Positions 1-8,007 of a stretch of DNA of 64,000 nucleotides are shown here, piece by piece. A program made the position numbers and the translations under genes. Source of the DNA: Nakamurella leprariae (lineage in GTDB: Bacteria; Actinomycetota; Actinomycetes; Mycobacteriales; Nakamurellaceae); assembly GCF_016918035.1 (NCBI RefSeq), contig NZ_JAERWK010000026.1:1-64000 (forward strand), given 5' to 3'. The notes beneath the pieces are model-generated. The model was not told the DNA's origin and ran no database searches. It saw nothing but the letters and a program-made list of their open reading frames with translations. How positions within the stretch are numbered: position 1 is the first letter of the stretch; every line of letters starts with the position of its first letter.

Positions 1-2
1 TC

Positions 3-422
3 CGCCGCCTGTCCGAGCTGGCCCGCTACCGCGACGAGCTCACGGTGGTCGGCATCGGCGGGCGGTACGACGTGTCGCACGACTCGTTCCTGGGTGTCCA
101 GGCGATCGAGCAGGTGGCCGGTATCCATGTCGACGCGGTGTTCATGTCCACCGCGGCCGTGTCCGGCACCGACCTGTACCACCAGGAGGAGCAGGTGGTG
201 ATGCTCAAGCGCCAGATGCTGGCCTCCGCCACCAAGCGCTACCTGCTGGTCGACCACCACAAGCTCAACCGTCGGGCGATGCTGAAGATCGCCCCGGTCA
301 GCGAGTTCGACCTGATCATCACCGACAGCGGCGCCCATCCCGACCTGCTCGCCACGTGGCGGTCCAACGGCACCGCCTTCGAGGTGGTCGCGGTCGATCC
401 CGCGGTCGACCGGTCCGACTGA
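3..422 (+). CDS. DeoR-family transcriptional regulator, C-terminal part
   Basis: The open frame enters from the left edge and ends at the TGA at 420-422, so about 139 C-terminal residues are visible and the N-terminal helix-turn-helix is outside the window. The segment matches the DeoR sugar-phosphate-sensing domain: a GGRYDVSHDSFLG motif followed by a stretch containing VDAVFMSTAAV and the LLVDHHKL motif (family form L-x-D-H-S-K). Proteins of this family repress sugar-catabolic operons and release DNA when a phosphosugar binds. It lies 146 bp upstream of a DhaK-DhaL kinase on the same strand, so it probably controls that gene; this is inferred from position only. Confidence 0.85.
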   Translation, partial: RRLSELARYRDELTVVGIGGRYDVSHDSFLGVQAIEQVAGIHVDAVFMSTAAVSGTDLYHQEEQVVMLKRQMLASATKRYLLVDHHKLNRRAMLKIAPVSEFDLIITDSGAHPDLLATWRSNGTAFEVVAVDPAVDRSD

Positions 423-568
423 CCGGAGAGCCGGAACCCGGCCGACGCCGTACCGTCGGGCTCGACCTGAAGTCCCGCACCGTCGCCGCAGTCAGATCGC
501 CAGACGTTGGCCCCGCCAACACCGTTCGTCACCACAGCCCGGCAGGGCCCGTTCGAAGGCATCGACCC

Positions 569-2293
569 ATGACCCACGTGTACAACGATCCGGCTGCGTT
601 CAAGGACGACATCCTCCGTGGGTTCGCCGCTGCGTATCCGCAGTACGTGGACCGGGTCGAGGGTGCGTCGGGCTTCCAGCGCGCGGGTGGGCCGCTGGAG
701 GGCAAGGTCAGTCTGGTCATCGGGGGCGGTTCCGGGCACTACCCGTCGTACTCCGGGGTGACCGGCGTCGGCTTCGCAGACGCCGGCGTGCTGGGCGACC
801 TGTTCGCCTCCCCGTCGGCCGAGCAGGTCTACCGGGTGGCCAAGGCGGCGCACGGCGGTGCGGGCGTGGTGCTCTCGTTCGGCAACTACGCCGGTGACCG
901 CCTGAACTTCGCGGTGGCCCAGGAACGGTTGCAGGCCGAGGGCATCGACACCCGGATCGTCTACGTGACCGACGACATCGCGTCGGCGTCGGCCGACGAG
1001 CGGGGCAAGCGCCGTGGCATCGCCGGCACCTTCACCGTCTACAAGATGGGTGGCGCGGCGGCCGAGGACAGCGCCTCGCTCGACGAGGTCGAGCGCATCA
1101 TGCACAAGGCCAATGACGCCACCTGTTCCTTCGGCGTGGCGTTCGCCGGCTGCACCATGCCCGGCGCGGACGAACCGTTGTTCGTGGTGCCGGACGGGCA
1201 GATCGAGTTCGGCCTGGGCATCCACGGCGAGCCGGGCATCTCGTCCTCGCCGACCATGTCGGCCGACGACCTGGCCGCGCAGCTGGTGGAGCGGGTGCTG
1301 GCCGAACGTCCGGCGGACGCCGACGGCCGTGCCGCCGTGCTGCTGAACGGCCTGGGCGCCACCAAGTACGAGGAACTGTTCGTGCTGTTCGGCCGGGTGG
1401 CGCAGCTGCTGGCCGATGCAGGCGTGACCATGGTGATGCCCGAGGTCGGTGAGCTGGTCACCAGTCTGGACATGGCCGGCTGCTCGCTCACCGTGACCTG
1501 GCTGGACGACGAGCTGGAGCGGTACTGGGTGGCGCCGGCCGACACCCCCGCCTTCCGTCGCGGCACCGCCGCCGGCAGCAGCAAGTTCACCACCCGGCGG
1601 ACGGTGGCGGCCGACGAGCGGACCGCGGCGCAGGAGCAGGCCAGCCCGGAGTCGGTGGCCGCCGCGCAGGTGGCCCGGGACGCCGTGGTCGCGTTGAACC
1701 GGGTGGTCGAGGAGCACAAGGAGCGGCTCGGCCGGATCGACGCCATCGCCGGCGACGGCGACCACGGCATCGGCATGTCCCGCGGGTCCACCGCCGCGGC
1801 CGCCGCGGCGACCGAGACGCAGGGCGGGGTGCAGACCGTGCTGGCCGCGGCCGGAGCCGCGTTCGGCGACAAGGCCGGCGGCACCAGCGGCATCCTCTGG
1901 GGCATGCTGCTGGCCGGCGTGGGCACGGCGCTGGGCAACACCGAGGCGGTGACGCCGCAGCGAGTGGCCGCCGCTGTGCAGCAGTCGGCCACCGACCTGC
2001 AGGCGTTCAGCAAGGCCGAGCTGGGCGACAAGACCATGCTGGACGCGCTCTTCCCGTTCGTCGACGAGCTGGTGGCCGAGGTCGGCAAGGGACGGTCGCT
2101 GGCGCAGGCGTGGGCGACCGCGGCCGCCGCGTCGGTGGCCGCCGGTGAGGCGACCGCATCGCTCGTGCCCAAGATCGGCCGGGCCCGGCCGCTGGCCGAG
2201 CGGTCGGTCGGCACGCCGGACCCGGGCGCCATCTCGATGGGCCTCATCGTCACCGCGGTCGGCGAGGTGCTGGCCACGGCCGACTGCGGCTGA
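569..2293 (+). CDS. fused DhaK-DhaL dihydroxyacetone/erythrulose-type kinase
   Basis: This 574-residue protein joins two domains. Residues 1 to about 340 form the DhaK substrate-binding domain, with the GIHGEPG motif whose His219 is the residue expected to bind the ketose covalently. From about residue 365 a DhaL domain follows, with the DGDHG metal/ATP motif starting at Asp396. In the family the fused form uses ATP directly, without PTS phosphorylation, on dihydroxyacetone or on erythrulose in tetritol catabolism. The ATG at 569 is chosen because it gives the canonical N-terminus; the longer open frame upstream has no domain content. The DeoR regulator just upstream favours a sugar-inducible role. 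The exact substrate cannot be read from sequence. Confidence 0.88.
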   Translation: MTHVYNDPAAFKDDILRGFAAAYPQYVDRVEGASGFQRAGGPLEGKVSLVIGGGSGHYPSYSGVTGVGFADAGVLGDLFASPSAEQVYRVAKAAHGGAGVVLSFGNYAGDRLNFAVAQERLQAEGIDTRIVYVTDDIASASADERGKRRGIAGTFTVYKMGGAAAEDSASLDEVERIMHKANDATCSFGVAFAGCTMPGADEPLFVVPDGQIEFGLGIHGEPGISSSPTMSADDLAAQLVERVLAERPADADGRAAVLLNGLGATKYEELFVLFGRVAQLLADAGVTMVMPEVGELVTSLDMAGCSLTVTWLDDELERYWVAPADTPAFRRGTAAGSSKFTTRRTVAADERTAAQEQASPESVAAAQVARDAVVALNRVVEEHKERLGRIDAIAGDGDHGIGMSRGSTAAAAAATETQGGVQTVLAAAGAAFGDKAGGTSGILWGMLLAGVGTALGNTEAVTPQRVAAAVQQSATDLQAFSKAELGDKTMLDALFPFVDELVAEVGKGRSLAQAWATAAAASVAAGEATASLVPKIGRARPLAERSVGTPDPGAISMGLIVTAVGEVLATADCG

Positions 2294-2931
2294 GGCAGGA
2301 CCCGACTCAGGCGGCAGCACCGACCGGGCCGGCCGGTCGGCGCGGTCGTGCTCGACCGGTCCGTCTTGTCCGAGCTGGGGCGAGCCGGGGCGGGAGTCCG
2401 CGCCGATCGTCGTGATCCGCGCCGGATGCTCGAGTTCGCGCCGCCTGATGACGGCGTGTTCCCGGTTCTCGGGCGCGGGAGTGCCGCAGTACAGCGGTCG
2501 GAGGATGGAGCCGGTGTTCCGTCGTCGGGCCTGACCGGTCCCTCCGCTCTGCTGCGCGCGATGGTGCGCGGAGCCGCCGAGCTTCAGGCCGCTGGGCATC
2601 TTGCTGCCGATGGCAAAGGGCGCGCTGACGCCGCCGACCTCGTCGGGGACTTGCTGAGCCTGCTCCGGCGTTGAGGCGCGGTGCTCAGCCCTTCATCGCC
2701 CCGAGAAGACGTCCTGCACGAAGTATCGCTGGAGGAGAGGTGCGGGTCGGACGGACCGAGTCGGCCGCCACCGCGCACACGGCGACCGGCGACGAGCGGG
2801 ACCGGCTGTGGCAGATGATCATCGCGGCCGCCCCGGTGATGAGCGACGACCAGCGGCGCACCACTCGCCGGCTGCCGGTCGTGTGATCACGCCGGCCGGC
2901 TGACCGCCGGACCGGCGATACAGTCGCCCAC
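2294..2931. other. gene-poor debris region upstream of tRNA-Sec
   Basis: No intact gene is visible in about 640 bp. A weak plus-strand frame at 2348-2674 ends in a plausible helical tail (GPSALLRAMVRGAAELQAAG) but has no recognisable family or good ribosome site. A second frame ends in a DUF385 fragment, listed separately. The stretch looks like remnants left by deletion or integration beside a tRNA gene. Confidence 0.5.
2671..2886 (+). pseudogene. remnant of a DUF385 F420-dependent nitroreductase/quinone reductase
   Basis: The last ~45 residues contain the motif series GDERDRLWQMI and QRRTTRRLPVV, which match the C-terminal end of the deazaflavin-dependent nitroreductase family (usual form GxERDRLW...YxxxTxRxIPVVxL). 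The rest of the usual ~140-residue domain, including the F420-binding part, is absent, and the first ~25 residues of the frame do not resemble the family. It is therefore read as a decayed gene tail. A working small protein cannot be excluded but is unlikely. Confidence 0.5.
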
Positions 2932-3023
2932 GGAGGCGTCTGTGTCCTGGTGGGCACCGCGGTCTTCAACACCGTCGTGGCCTGGTATCCAGGTCAGGTG
3001 GGTTCGATTCCTGTCCGCCTCCG
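2932..3023 (+). tRNA. selC: tRNA-Sec (anticodon UCA)
   Basis: The sequence folds as a selenocysteine tRNA. The acceptor strands GGAGGCG (2932-2938) and CGCCTCC (3016-3022) pair. A six-base-pair D stem (2942-2947 with 2952-2957) closes a four-base loop, which is diagnostic for tRNA-Sec. The anticodon loop is 2964-2970 with TCA at 2966-2968, which reads UGA. A long variable arm has a CCTGG/CCAGG stem (2981-2993), and the T loop is TTCGATT at 3003-3009. CCA is not encoded. It lies 20 bp before selD in the selenium operon, which fixes the assignment. Confidence 0.95.
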
Positions 3024-3042
3024 CGACGCGCAGCTCCCGTCC

Positions 3043-4029
3043 GTGCGCCTGACGCAGTTCGCGCACGGCGGGGGCTGTGCGTGCAAGATCCCGCCCGGAG
3101 AGCTCGAGGCGGTGGTGGCCGGCTTCGCTGGTGGCCTGCCGATCGAGGCGCCCGAACTGTTGGTGGGCCTGGACTTCGGCGACGACGCCGCCGCGGTCCG
3201 GCTCGACGGCGACACCGCCGTCATCGCCACCACCGACTTCTTCACCCCGGTCGTCGACGACGCCTACGACTTCGGCCGGATCGCCGCCACCAACGCGCTG
3301 TCGGACATCTACGCGATGGGCGGGACGCCGCTGGTGGCTCTCAATCTGCTCGGCTGGCCGCGGGACGTGCTGCCGCTCGAACTCGCCGGCGAGGTGCTCC
3401 GCGGTGGTGCCGACATCACCCGCGAGGCGAACTGCCACCTGGGGGGCGGGCACAGCATCGACGACCCCGAACCCAAGTACGGGCTCGCGGTGACCGGTGT
3501 CGCCGACCCGGAGCGCCTGCTCCGGCTCGAGGCCGGCGCGGCCGGCGTCCCCATCTCGCTGACCAAGCCACTGGGCGTCGGGGTCCTCAACAACCGGCAC
3601 AAGAGCACCGGCGAGGTGTTCCCCCAGGCCATCGCCACGATGACCACGCTGAACCGGGACGCCTCGCGGGCCGCGCTGGCCGCCGGCATCCGGTGTGCCA
3701 CCGATGTCACCGGGTTCGGGCTGCTGGGACACCTGTTCAAGTTGGCCCGGGCCAGCGGCGTCACCGCCCGGCTCGACCCGGCGGCGGTGCCGTTCCTGGA
3801 CGGGGCACGGCAGGCCGCCCGGGACGGCTTCGTCAGCGGCGGCACCCGCCGCAACCTGGACTGGGTCGCCCCACACACCGAGTTCGGCGCCGGTGTGGAC
3901 GAGCTCGACCGGCTGCTGCTGGCCGACGCGCAGACCTCCGGCGGCCTGCTGGTGGCCGGCGAGATCCCCGGCGCCCCGGTGATCGGGGAGCTGGTCCCCC
4001 GGACGGAGCACGTGCTTGTCGTCGGGTGA
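3043..4029 (+). CDS. selD: selenide, water dikinase
   Basis: SelD converts selenide and ATP to selenophosphate, the selenium donor for Sec-tRNA synthesis. The 328-residue protein starts at the GTG at 3043, giving the family N-terminus VRLTQFAHGGGCACK. Catalytic Cys12 and Lys15 are present, so this SelD uses cysteine rather than selenocysteine. Further family features are the Asp-rich stretch around VGLDFGDDAAAV, the TTDFFTPVVDD motif and a LGGGHSI segment. Frames upstream of 3043 run through the tRNA-Sec gene and are not credible starts. The gene is followed by selA with an overlap or short gap, depending on the selA start. Confidence 0.95.
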   Translation: MRLTQFAHGGGCACKIPPGELEAVVAGFAGGLPIEAPELLVGLDFGDDAAAVRLDGDTAVIATTDFFTPVVDDAYDFGRIAATNALSDIYAMGGTPLVALNLLGWPRDVLPLELAGEVLRGGADITREANCHLGGGHSIDDPEPKYGLAVTGVADPERLLRLEAGAAGVPISLTKPLGVGVLNNRHKSTGEVFPQAIATMTTLNRDASRAALAAGIRCATDVTGFGLLGHLFKLARASGVTARLDPAAVPFLDGARQAARDGFVSGGTRRNLDWVAPHTEFGAGVDELDRLLLADAQTSGGLLVAGEIPGAPVIGELVPRTEHVLVVG

Positions 4030-5350
4030 GGACGGCGATCCGCGGCGTCGGGTGCCGCGCACCGACACCCTGCTCGCCGACACCCTGCTCGCCGCGGCCC
4101 GCGACCGGCTGGGGGATCGGGTGGTCAAGCGGGCCGTGCAGATCGCGCAGGACCGGGTGCGGCGCGGCGAGTTGCCGGTCGGCCGGCTGCTCGACACGGT
4201 GCTGGACAGCCTGCCGGATGCGCCCACCTCGCTGCGACGCGTCATCAACGCGACCGGCGTGGTGCTGCACACCAACCTGGGCCGGGCGCCGCTGTCCGAA
4301 GCGGCCGTCGCCGCGGTGAACACGGCCGCCGGGTACGTGGACGTCGAGTTCGACCTCACCACCGGGACCCGAGCCCGTCGCGGTCGCGGCGCGCTGGCCG
4401 CCCTGCTGACGGCGGTCCCCGATGCGCAGGACGCCCTGGTCGTGAACAACGGGGCGGCCGCGCTGGTGCTGGCCGCGACCACGCTCGCCCCCGGCCGCGA
4501 GATCGTGATCAGTCGTGGCGAGTTGGTGGAGATCGGCGACGGCTTCCGGATCCCGGAGCTGCTGCAGAGCACCGGCGCCCGGCTCCGGGAGGTGGGCACC
4601 ACCAACCGCACCCACCTGGCCGATTACGCCGCCGCCGTGTCCGACCGGACGGGGTTCATCCTCAAGGTGCACCCGTCCAACTTCTCGATGCACGGGTTCA
4701 CCGCCTCGGTGCCGGTGGACCAGCTGGCCACCCTCGGCGTCCCGGTGGTGGCCGACATCGGGTCGGGGCTGCTGGCCGCCGATCCGCTGCTGCCCGGGGA
4801 GCCGGACGCGGCGTCGTGGTTGCGGGCCGGCGCCGGCCTGGTCACGGCCAGCGGCGACAAGCTGCTGGGCGGTCCGCAGGCCGGGCTGGTGCTGGGCACC
4901 TCCGAGCTGGTCGGACGACTGCGACGGTCGCCCATCCACCGGGCGCTGCGGGTCGACAAGCTGACGCTGGCCGCCTTGGAGGCCACGCTGACCGGGCCGC
5001 CGACGCCGACCCGCGCGGCGCTGCGGGCCGATCCGACGGTGCTGCGCGGGCGCGCGGAGCACCTGGCGCGGTCCCTGCAGGACGCCGGCGTGCCGGCCGC
5101 GGTCGTGCCCAGTGACGGCCTGGTCGGGGCGGGTGGCGCGCCCGACCTGCGGCTGCCCGGCTGGGCGGTGGCGCTGCCCGAGGATCACGCCGCCGCGCTG
5201 CGCACCGGCCGACCGGCGGTGGCCGCCCGGGTCGAGGGCGGCCACTGTCTGCTCGATCTGCGCTGCGTCCCGACCGTCGACGACCGGGCGCTGCTGGGCG
5301 CCGTCCTGGCCGCCGCCGGCCGGATCGACGGGACCCCGCCGTGCACGTGA
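4016..5350 (+). CDS. selA: L-seryl-tRNA(Sec) selenium transferase
   Basis: SelA is a decameric PLP enzyme that turns Ser-tRNA(Sec) into Sec-tRNA(Sec) with selenophosphate. The protein has the family core: RRVINATGVVLHTNLGRAPL near residue 75, the GTTNRT segment, and the PLP lysine in SGDKLLGGPQAG (Lys282 from the TTG start). The TTG at 4016 overlaps selD by 14 bases; an in-frame GTG at 4052 would give 432 residues with a 22-base gap and is nearly as good. It overlaps selB by 10 bases, so selD, selA and selB form one operon. Confidence 0.95.
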   Translation: MSSGEDGDPRRRVPRTDTLLADTLLAAARDRLGDRVVKRAVQIAQDRVRRGELPVGRLLDTVLDSLPDAPTSLRRVINATGVVLHTNLGRAPLSEAAVAAVNTAAGYVDVEFDLTTGTRARRGRGALAALLTAVPDAQDALVVNNGAAALVLAATTLAPGREIVISRGELVEIGDGFRIPELLQSTGARLREVGTTNRTHLADYAAAVSDRTGFILKVHPSNFSMHGFTASVPVDQLATLGVPVVADIGSGLLAADPLLPGEPDAASWLRAGAGLVTASGDKLLGGPQAGLVLGTSELVGRLRRSPIHRALRVDKLTLAALEATLTGPPTPTRAALRADPTVLRGRAEHLARSLQDAGVPAAVVPSDGLVGAGGAPDLRLPGWAVALPEDHAAALRTGRPAVAARVEGGHCLLDLRCVPTVDDRALLGAVLAAAGRIDGTPPCT

Positions 5351-7107
5351 TCGCCACGGCGGGCCACGTCGACCACGGCAAGTCCACGCTGGTGCGGGCG
5401 CTGACCGGGATGGAACCCGACCGGCTCTCCGAGGAGCAGCGGCGCGGGATGACGATCGACCTGGGGTACGCCTGGACGACGCTGCCCGGCGGCGACACGG
5501 TCGCGTTCGTCGATGTCCCCGGCCACCAGCGCTTCGTCACCACCATGCTGGCCGGGGTCGGCCCGGTGCCGGCCGTGCTGTTCGTGGTGGCCTCCGACGA
5601 AGGCTGGAACGTGCAGAGCACCGAGCACCTGGACGCGCTCGACGCACTGCAGGTCAGCCGGGGGGTGCTCGCGCTGACCCGAGCCGACCTGGGCGACGTC
5701 GAGCTGGCCGAGGCCGAGGCCCGCGACCACCTGGCCGGGACCGCGCTCGCGGACATGGAGGCGGTCGGCGTCAGTGCCGTCACCGGCGCCGGGGTCGACG
5801 ACCTGCGGTTCGCGCTCGACCGGTTGGTCACCCGGCTGCCGGCCCGGGTGGACGGTCGGGTCCGGCTGTGGGTCGACCGGGTGTTCAGTGTCCGTGGCGC
5901 CGGCACCGTCGTCACCGGCACCCTCACCGCGGGCACCATCACCGTCGGTGACGAGCTGCAGGTCCACCCGTCGGGTGCACGGGTGCGGGTCCGGGGCATC
6001 GAGTCCCTGAAGCGGACGGTCGATCGGGTGCACGGGGTCGCGCGGGTCGCCCTGAACCTGCGCGGGGTGAGCGCCGAGGCGCTGCACCGCGGCGACGCGC
6101 TGGCGGCGCCCGGCGGCTGGGCGGACGTCGACGTGCTGGACGTGCGGCTCAGCCGGGCCGCGCGGCCCCCGACCGAGCTGGTGTTCCACCTGGGCTCGGC
6201 CGCGGTGCCGGCGCACGTCCGGCCGTTGGGGGAGGACACCGCCCGGCTGACGCTGGCCCGGCCGCTGCCGACGGCCATCGGGGAACGCGGGGTGCTGCGC
6301 GACCCGGGGGCCCAGCAGGTGGTGGCCGCGGCGACGGTGCTCGACCCGATGCCGCCGCCGCTCACCCGGCGCGGCGCCGCCCGACGGCGGGCCGACGAGC
6401 TGGCCGGGGTCGGTCCGGTCCCGGACGCGTCCGGCGAGGTGGCTCGGCGCGGCGCGGTACGGCGGGAAGACCTGGTGCGGGCGGGGGTCCGGATGTCCGG
6501 CGCGCCGCCTGGCGCGGTGGCGGTGGCCGGCTGGCTGATCGACGACGGCCGCTGGCAGCAGTGGCGCGAACGGCTGGGACCGGCCGCGGACGCCTGGGCG
6601 GCCGCGCACCCGATGCTGCCGGCCCTGCCCCGACGGACGGCCGTCGATGCCCTGGCCCTGCCCGATCCCGCCCTGCTGGAGCCGCTGGTCGGGCAGACGG
6701 ACCTGGTCCTGGACGCGTCCGGGGTGGCCCGGCCCGGTCAGCGGGCCAGCCTGCCTGAGGCGCTGGAGCGGGCGCTGGCGCAGGTGCTGGTCCGGCTCGC
6801 CGCCGATCCGTTCGCCGCGCCCGAGGCACCCGACCTCGCCGCCGTCGGCCTGGACGACCGTGCGCTGGCCGTGGCGGTCCGGCAGTGTCGGCTGGTCGAG
6901 CTCGCGCCCGGCGTCCTGCTGCGCCCCGAGGCCCTGGACGAGGCCGTGCGCCGGCTGACAGGGCTGCCGCAACCGTTCGCGATGACCGACGCCCGGCAGG
7001 TGCTGCGCACCACCCGCAGGGTCGCCGTGCCGCTGCTCGAACACCTGGACCGGTCCGGGCGGACGGTCCGGGTGGACAGTCGGTTGCGACGTGTGGCCGA
7101 ATCGTGA
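5341..7107 (+). CDS. selB: selenocysteine-specific elongation factor
   Basis: SelB is the GTPase that delivers Sec-tRNA to UGA codons followed by a SECIS hairpin. The G1 motif GHVDHGKST occupies residues 8-16 and the G3 motif DVPGHQ follows, as in EF-Tu. Two EF-Tu-like beta domains come next, with VRGAGTVVTGT around residue 185. The C-terminal ~230 residues are the winged-helix region expected to bind the SECIS RNA. The length of 588 residues is normal. The GTG start overlaps selA. No formate dehydrogenase or other recognisable Sec-containing gene lies in this window, so its clients must be elsewhere. Confidence 0.95.
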   Translation: MHVIATAGHVDHGKSTLVRALTGMEPDRLSEEQRRGMTIDLGYAWTTLPGGDTVAFVDVPGHQRFVTTMLAGVGPVPAVLFVVASDEGWNVQSTEHLDALDALQVSRGVLALTRADLGDVELAEAEARDHLAGTALADMEAVGVSAVTGAGVDDLRFALDRLVTRLPARVDGRVRLWVDRVFSVRGAGTVVTGTLTAGTITVGDELQVHPSGARVRVRGIESLKRTVDRVHGVARVALNLRGVSAEALHRGDALAAPGGWADVDVLDVRLSRAARPPTELVFHLGSAAVPAHVRPLGEDTARLTLARPLPTAIGERGVLRDPGAQQVVAAATVLDPMPPPLTRRGAARRRADELAGVGPVPDASGEVARRGAVRREDLVRAGVRMSGAPPGAVAVAGWLIDDGRWQQWRERLGPAADAWAAAHPMLPALPRRTAVDALALPDPALLEPLVGQTDLVLDASGVARPGQRASLPEALERALAQVLVRLAADPFAAPEAPDLAAVGLDDRALAVAVRQCRLVELAPGVLLRPEALDEAVRRLTGLPQPFAMTDARQVLRTTRRVAVPLLEHLDRSGRTVRVDSRLRRVAES

Positions 7108-7282
7108 TCTCGCCGTGACCGCACGCGGGCACACATGTTGAACACCTGTGAGCGGCGTTGAAATCGTCTGCCTCGCCGCGCTCCTCGCGGTGATCGGCGT
7201 TACGGTCGTTCACGTTCGGTGTCATCGACACGTCGGGGTCCGTCGCTGAGACGGGCTGGCGACCCGAGAGAGGGGAACGGAC

Positions 7283-7471
7283 ATGAGCATGGGCGACAAG
7301 ATCAAGAACGCGGCCGAGGACGCCATGGGCAAGGTCAAGGAGGCAGCCGGTCGGGTCACCGACGACGAGGAGCTGCAGGCCCGCGGGCAGGCCGACCAGG
7401 CGTCCGCGTCGACCAAGCAGGCCGGCGAGAACGTCAAGGACGCCGCCAAGAACGTCTTCAAGAACCCCTGA
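7283..7471 (+). CDS. CsbD-family stress protein
   Basis: This 62-residue, highly charged, Ala/Lys-rich protein begins MGDKIKNAAEDAMGKVKEAAG and ends in repeated NVKDAAKNV-type helices. The pattern is typical of the CsbD family, small hydrophilic proteins induced by general stress in many bacteria and without a defined biochemical role. A good ribosome site (GAGAGGGGAACGG) precedes the ATG. It is a single-gene unit: a strong hairpin terminator follows 34 bases after the stop codon. Confidence 0.85.
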   Translation: MSMGDKIKNAAEDAMGKVKEAAGRVTDDEELQARGQADQASASTKQAGENVKDAAKNVFKNP

Positions 7472-7504
7472 TCCCTGCGGGTCCGTACCGGGCCCGATCC
7501 GCGC

Positions 7505-7535
7505 AGCCGGGGCGATGGTCACCATCGCCCCGGCT
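7505..7535 (+). terminator. intrinsic-type terminator hairpin after csbD-like gene
   Basis: There is a perfect 14-bp stem (AGCCGGGGCGATGG at 7505-7518 with its complement at 7522-7535) and a 3-base loop. It has only a short T tract, as usual in high-GC actinobacteria. It probably ends the csbD-like transcript. Confidence 0.7.
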
Positions 7536-7908
7536 GTTCCGCGTCCGGAGCCAGATCCCACCGCCCAGACACGGCGGCCACCACCGCACCGGTTGGCCGT
7601 GGCCACCGGATCCGACTGGTGCTGGCCCACGACGACCGTGGTCAGGGCGGGACGACCGTGCTCGGCCTCACACACACACCCCGGTCGGTGGGACGAGCCA
7701 CACGGTGGTGGCGTCGTCGTCCCGGCTGCTGCTGCCGATCGTCACGACGTCGGACTGACGGCGCCGCCGACGGGCGAGTCGGTCACCCGTCCGGGAGCCC
7801 GGTGGTGGTCCGCGCCGTTCCGCCGAACGGGACGATCGCGTGGTCGGCCGCTGAGCATGATCGACGCGGGTGGGCACCCCGTGTAGTTTGCAAGATCATC
7901 AGATCGAA

Positions 7909-7968
7909 ACCAGGGACCCCGCAGCGCATCCCGTCCGAAGTGGACGGATGAGCCTGCGGGGTCCTGGT
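7909..7968 (+). promoter_or_regulatory. two-tier hairpin in the leader of the giant secreted protein
   Basis: An outer stem pairs ACCAGGGACCCCGCAG (7909-7924) with CTGCGGGGTCCTGGT (7954-7968), with one bulged G. Inside it a second stem pairs the CATCCCGTCC segment with GGACGGATG (ending near 7950), again with a single bulge on the 5' side. It lies 39 bases upstream of the start codon. It matches no riboswitch class I can recognise. It could be an attenuator, an mRNA-stabilising element or a protein-binding leader. Confidence 0.45.
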
Positions 7969-8007
7969 GTGTTCCGCCGGGGGGCGGAGGGGGGACGGCA
8001 CTGCCGC

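Larger units (their letters stand above)
7472..8007. other. 536-bp intergenic region with terminator and structured leader
   Basis: No gene is supported here. The stretch holds the terminator of the upstream csbD-like gene, a TC-rich segment without coding bias, and a long two-tier hairpin close to the start of the first giant secreted protein. Confidence 0.5.

Noticed and set aside
239-2599. Very long minus-strand open frame opposite the DhaK-DhaL gene
   Set aside because: It is a GC-bias shadow: residues are mostly Arg/Gly/His low complexity and the plus strand carries clear kinase motifs. The same applies to the long antisense frames at 42715-44817 and 52525-54792.
2348-2674. Possible 108-residue gene after the DhaK-DhaL kinase
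   Set aside because: No recognisable family and no good ribosome site; the first half has composition typical of random GC-rich frames.
7909-7968. Known riboswitch (ydaO c-di-AMP or GEMM c-di-GMP type) in the giant-gene leader
   Set aside because: The sequence lacks the conserved core motifs of these classes that I could check by eye; only the stem architecture is strong.
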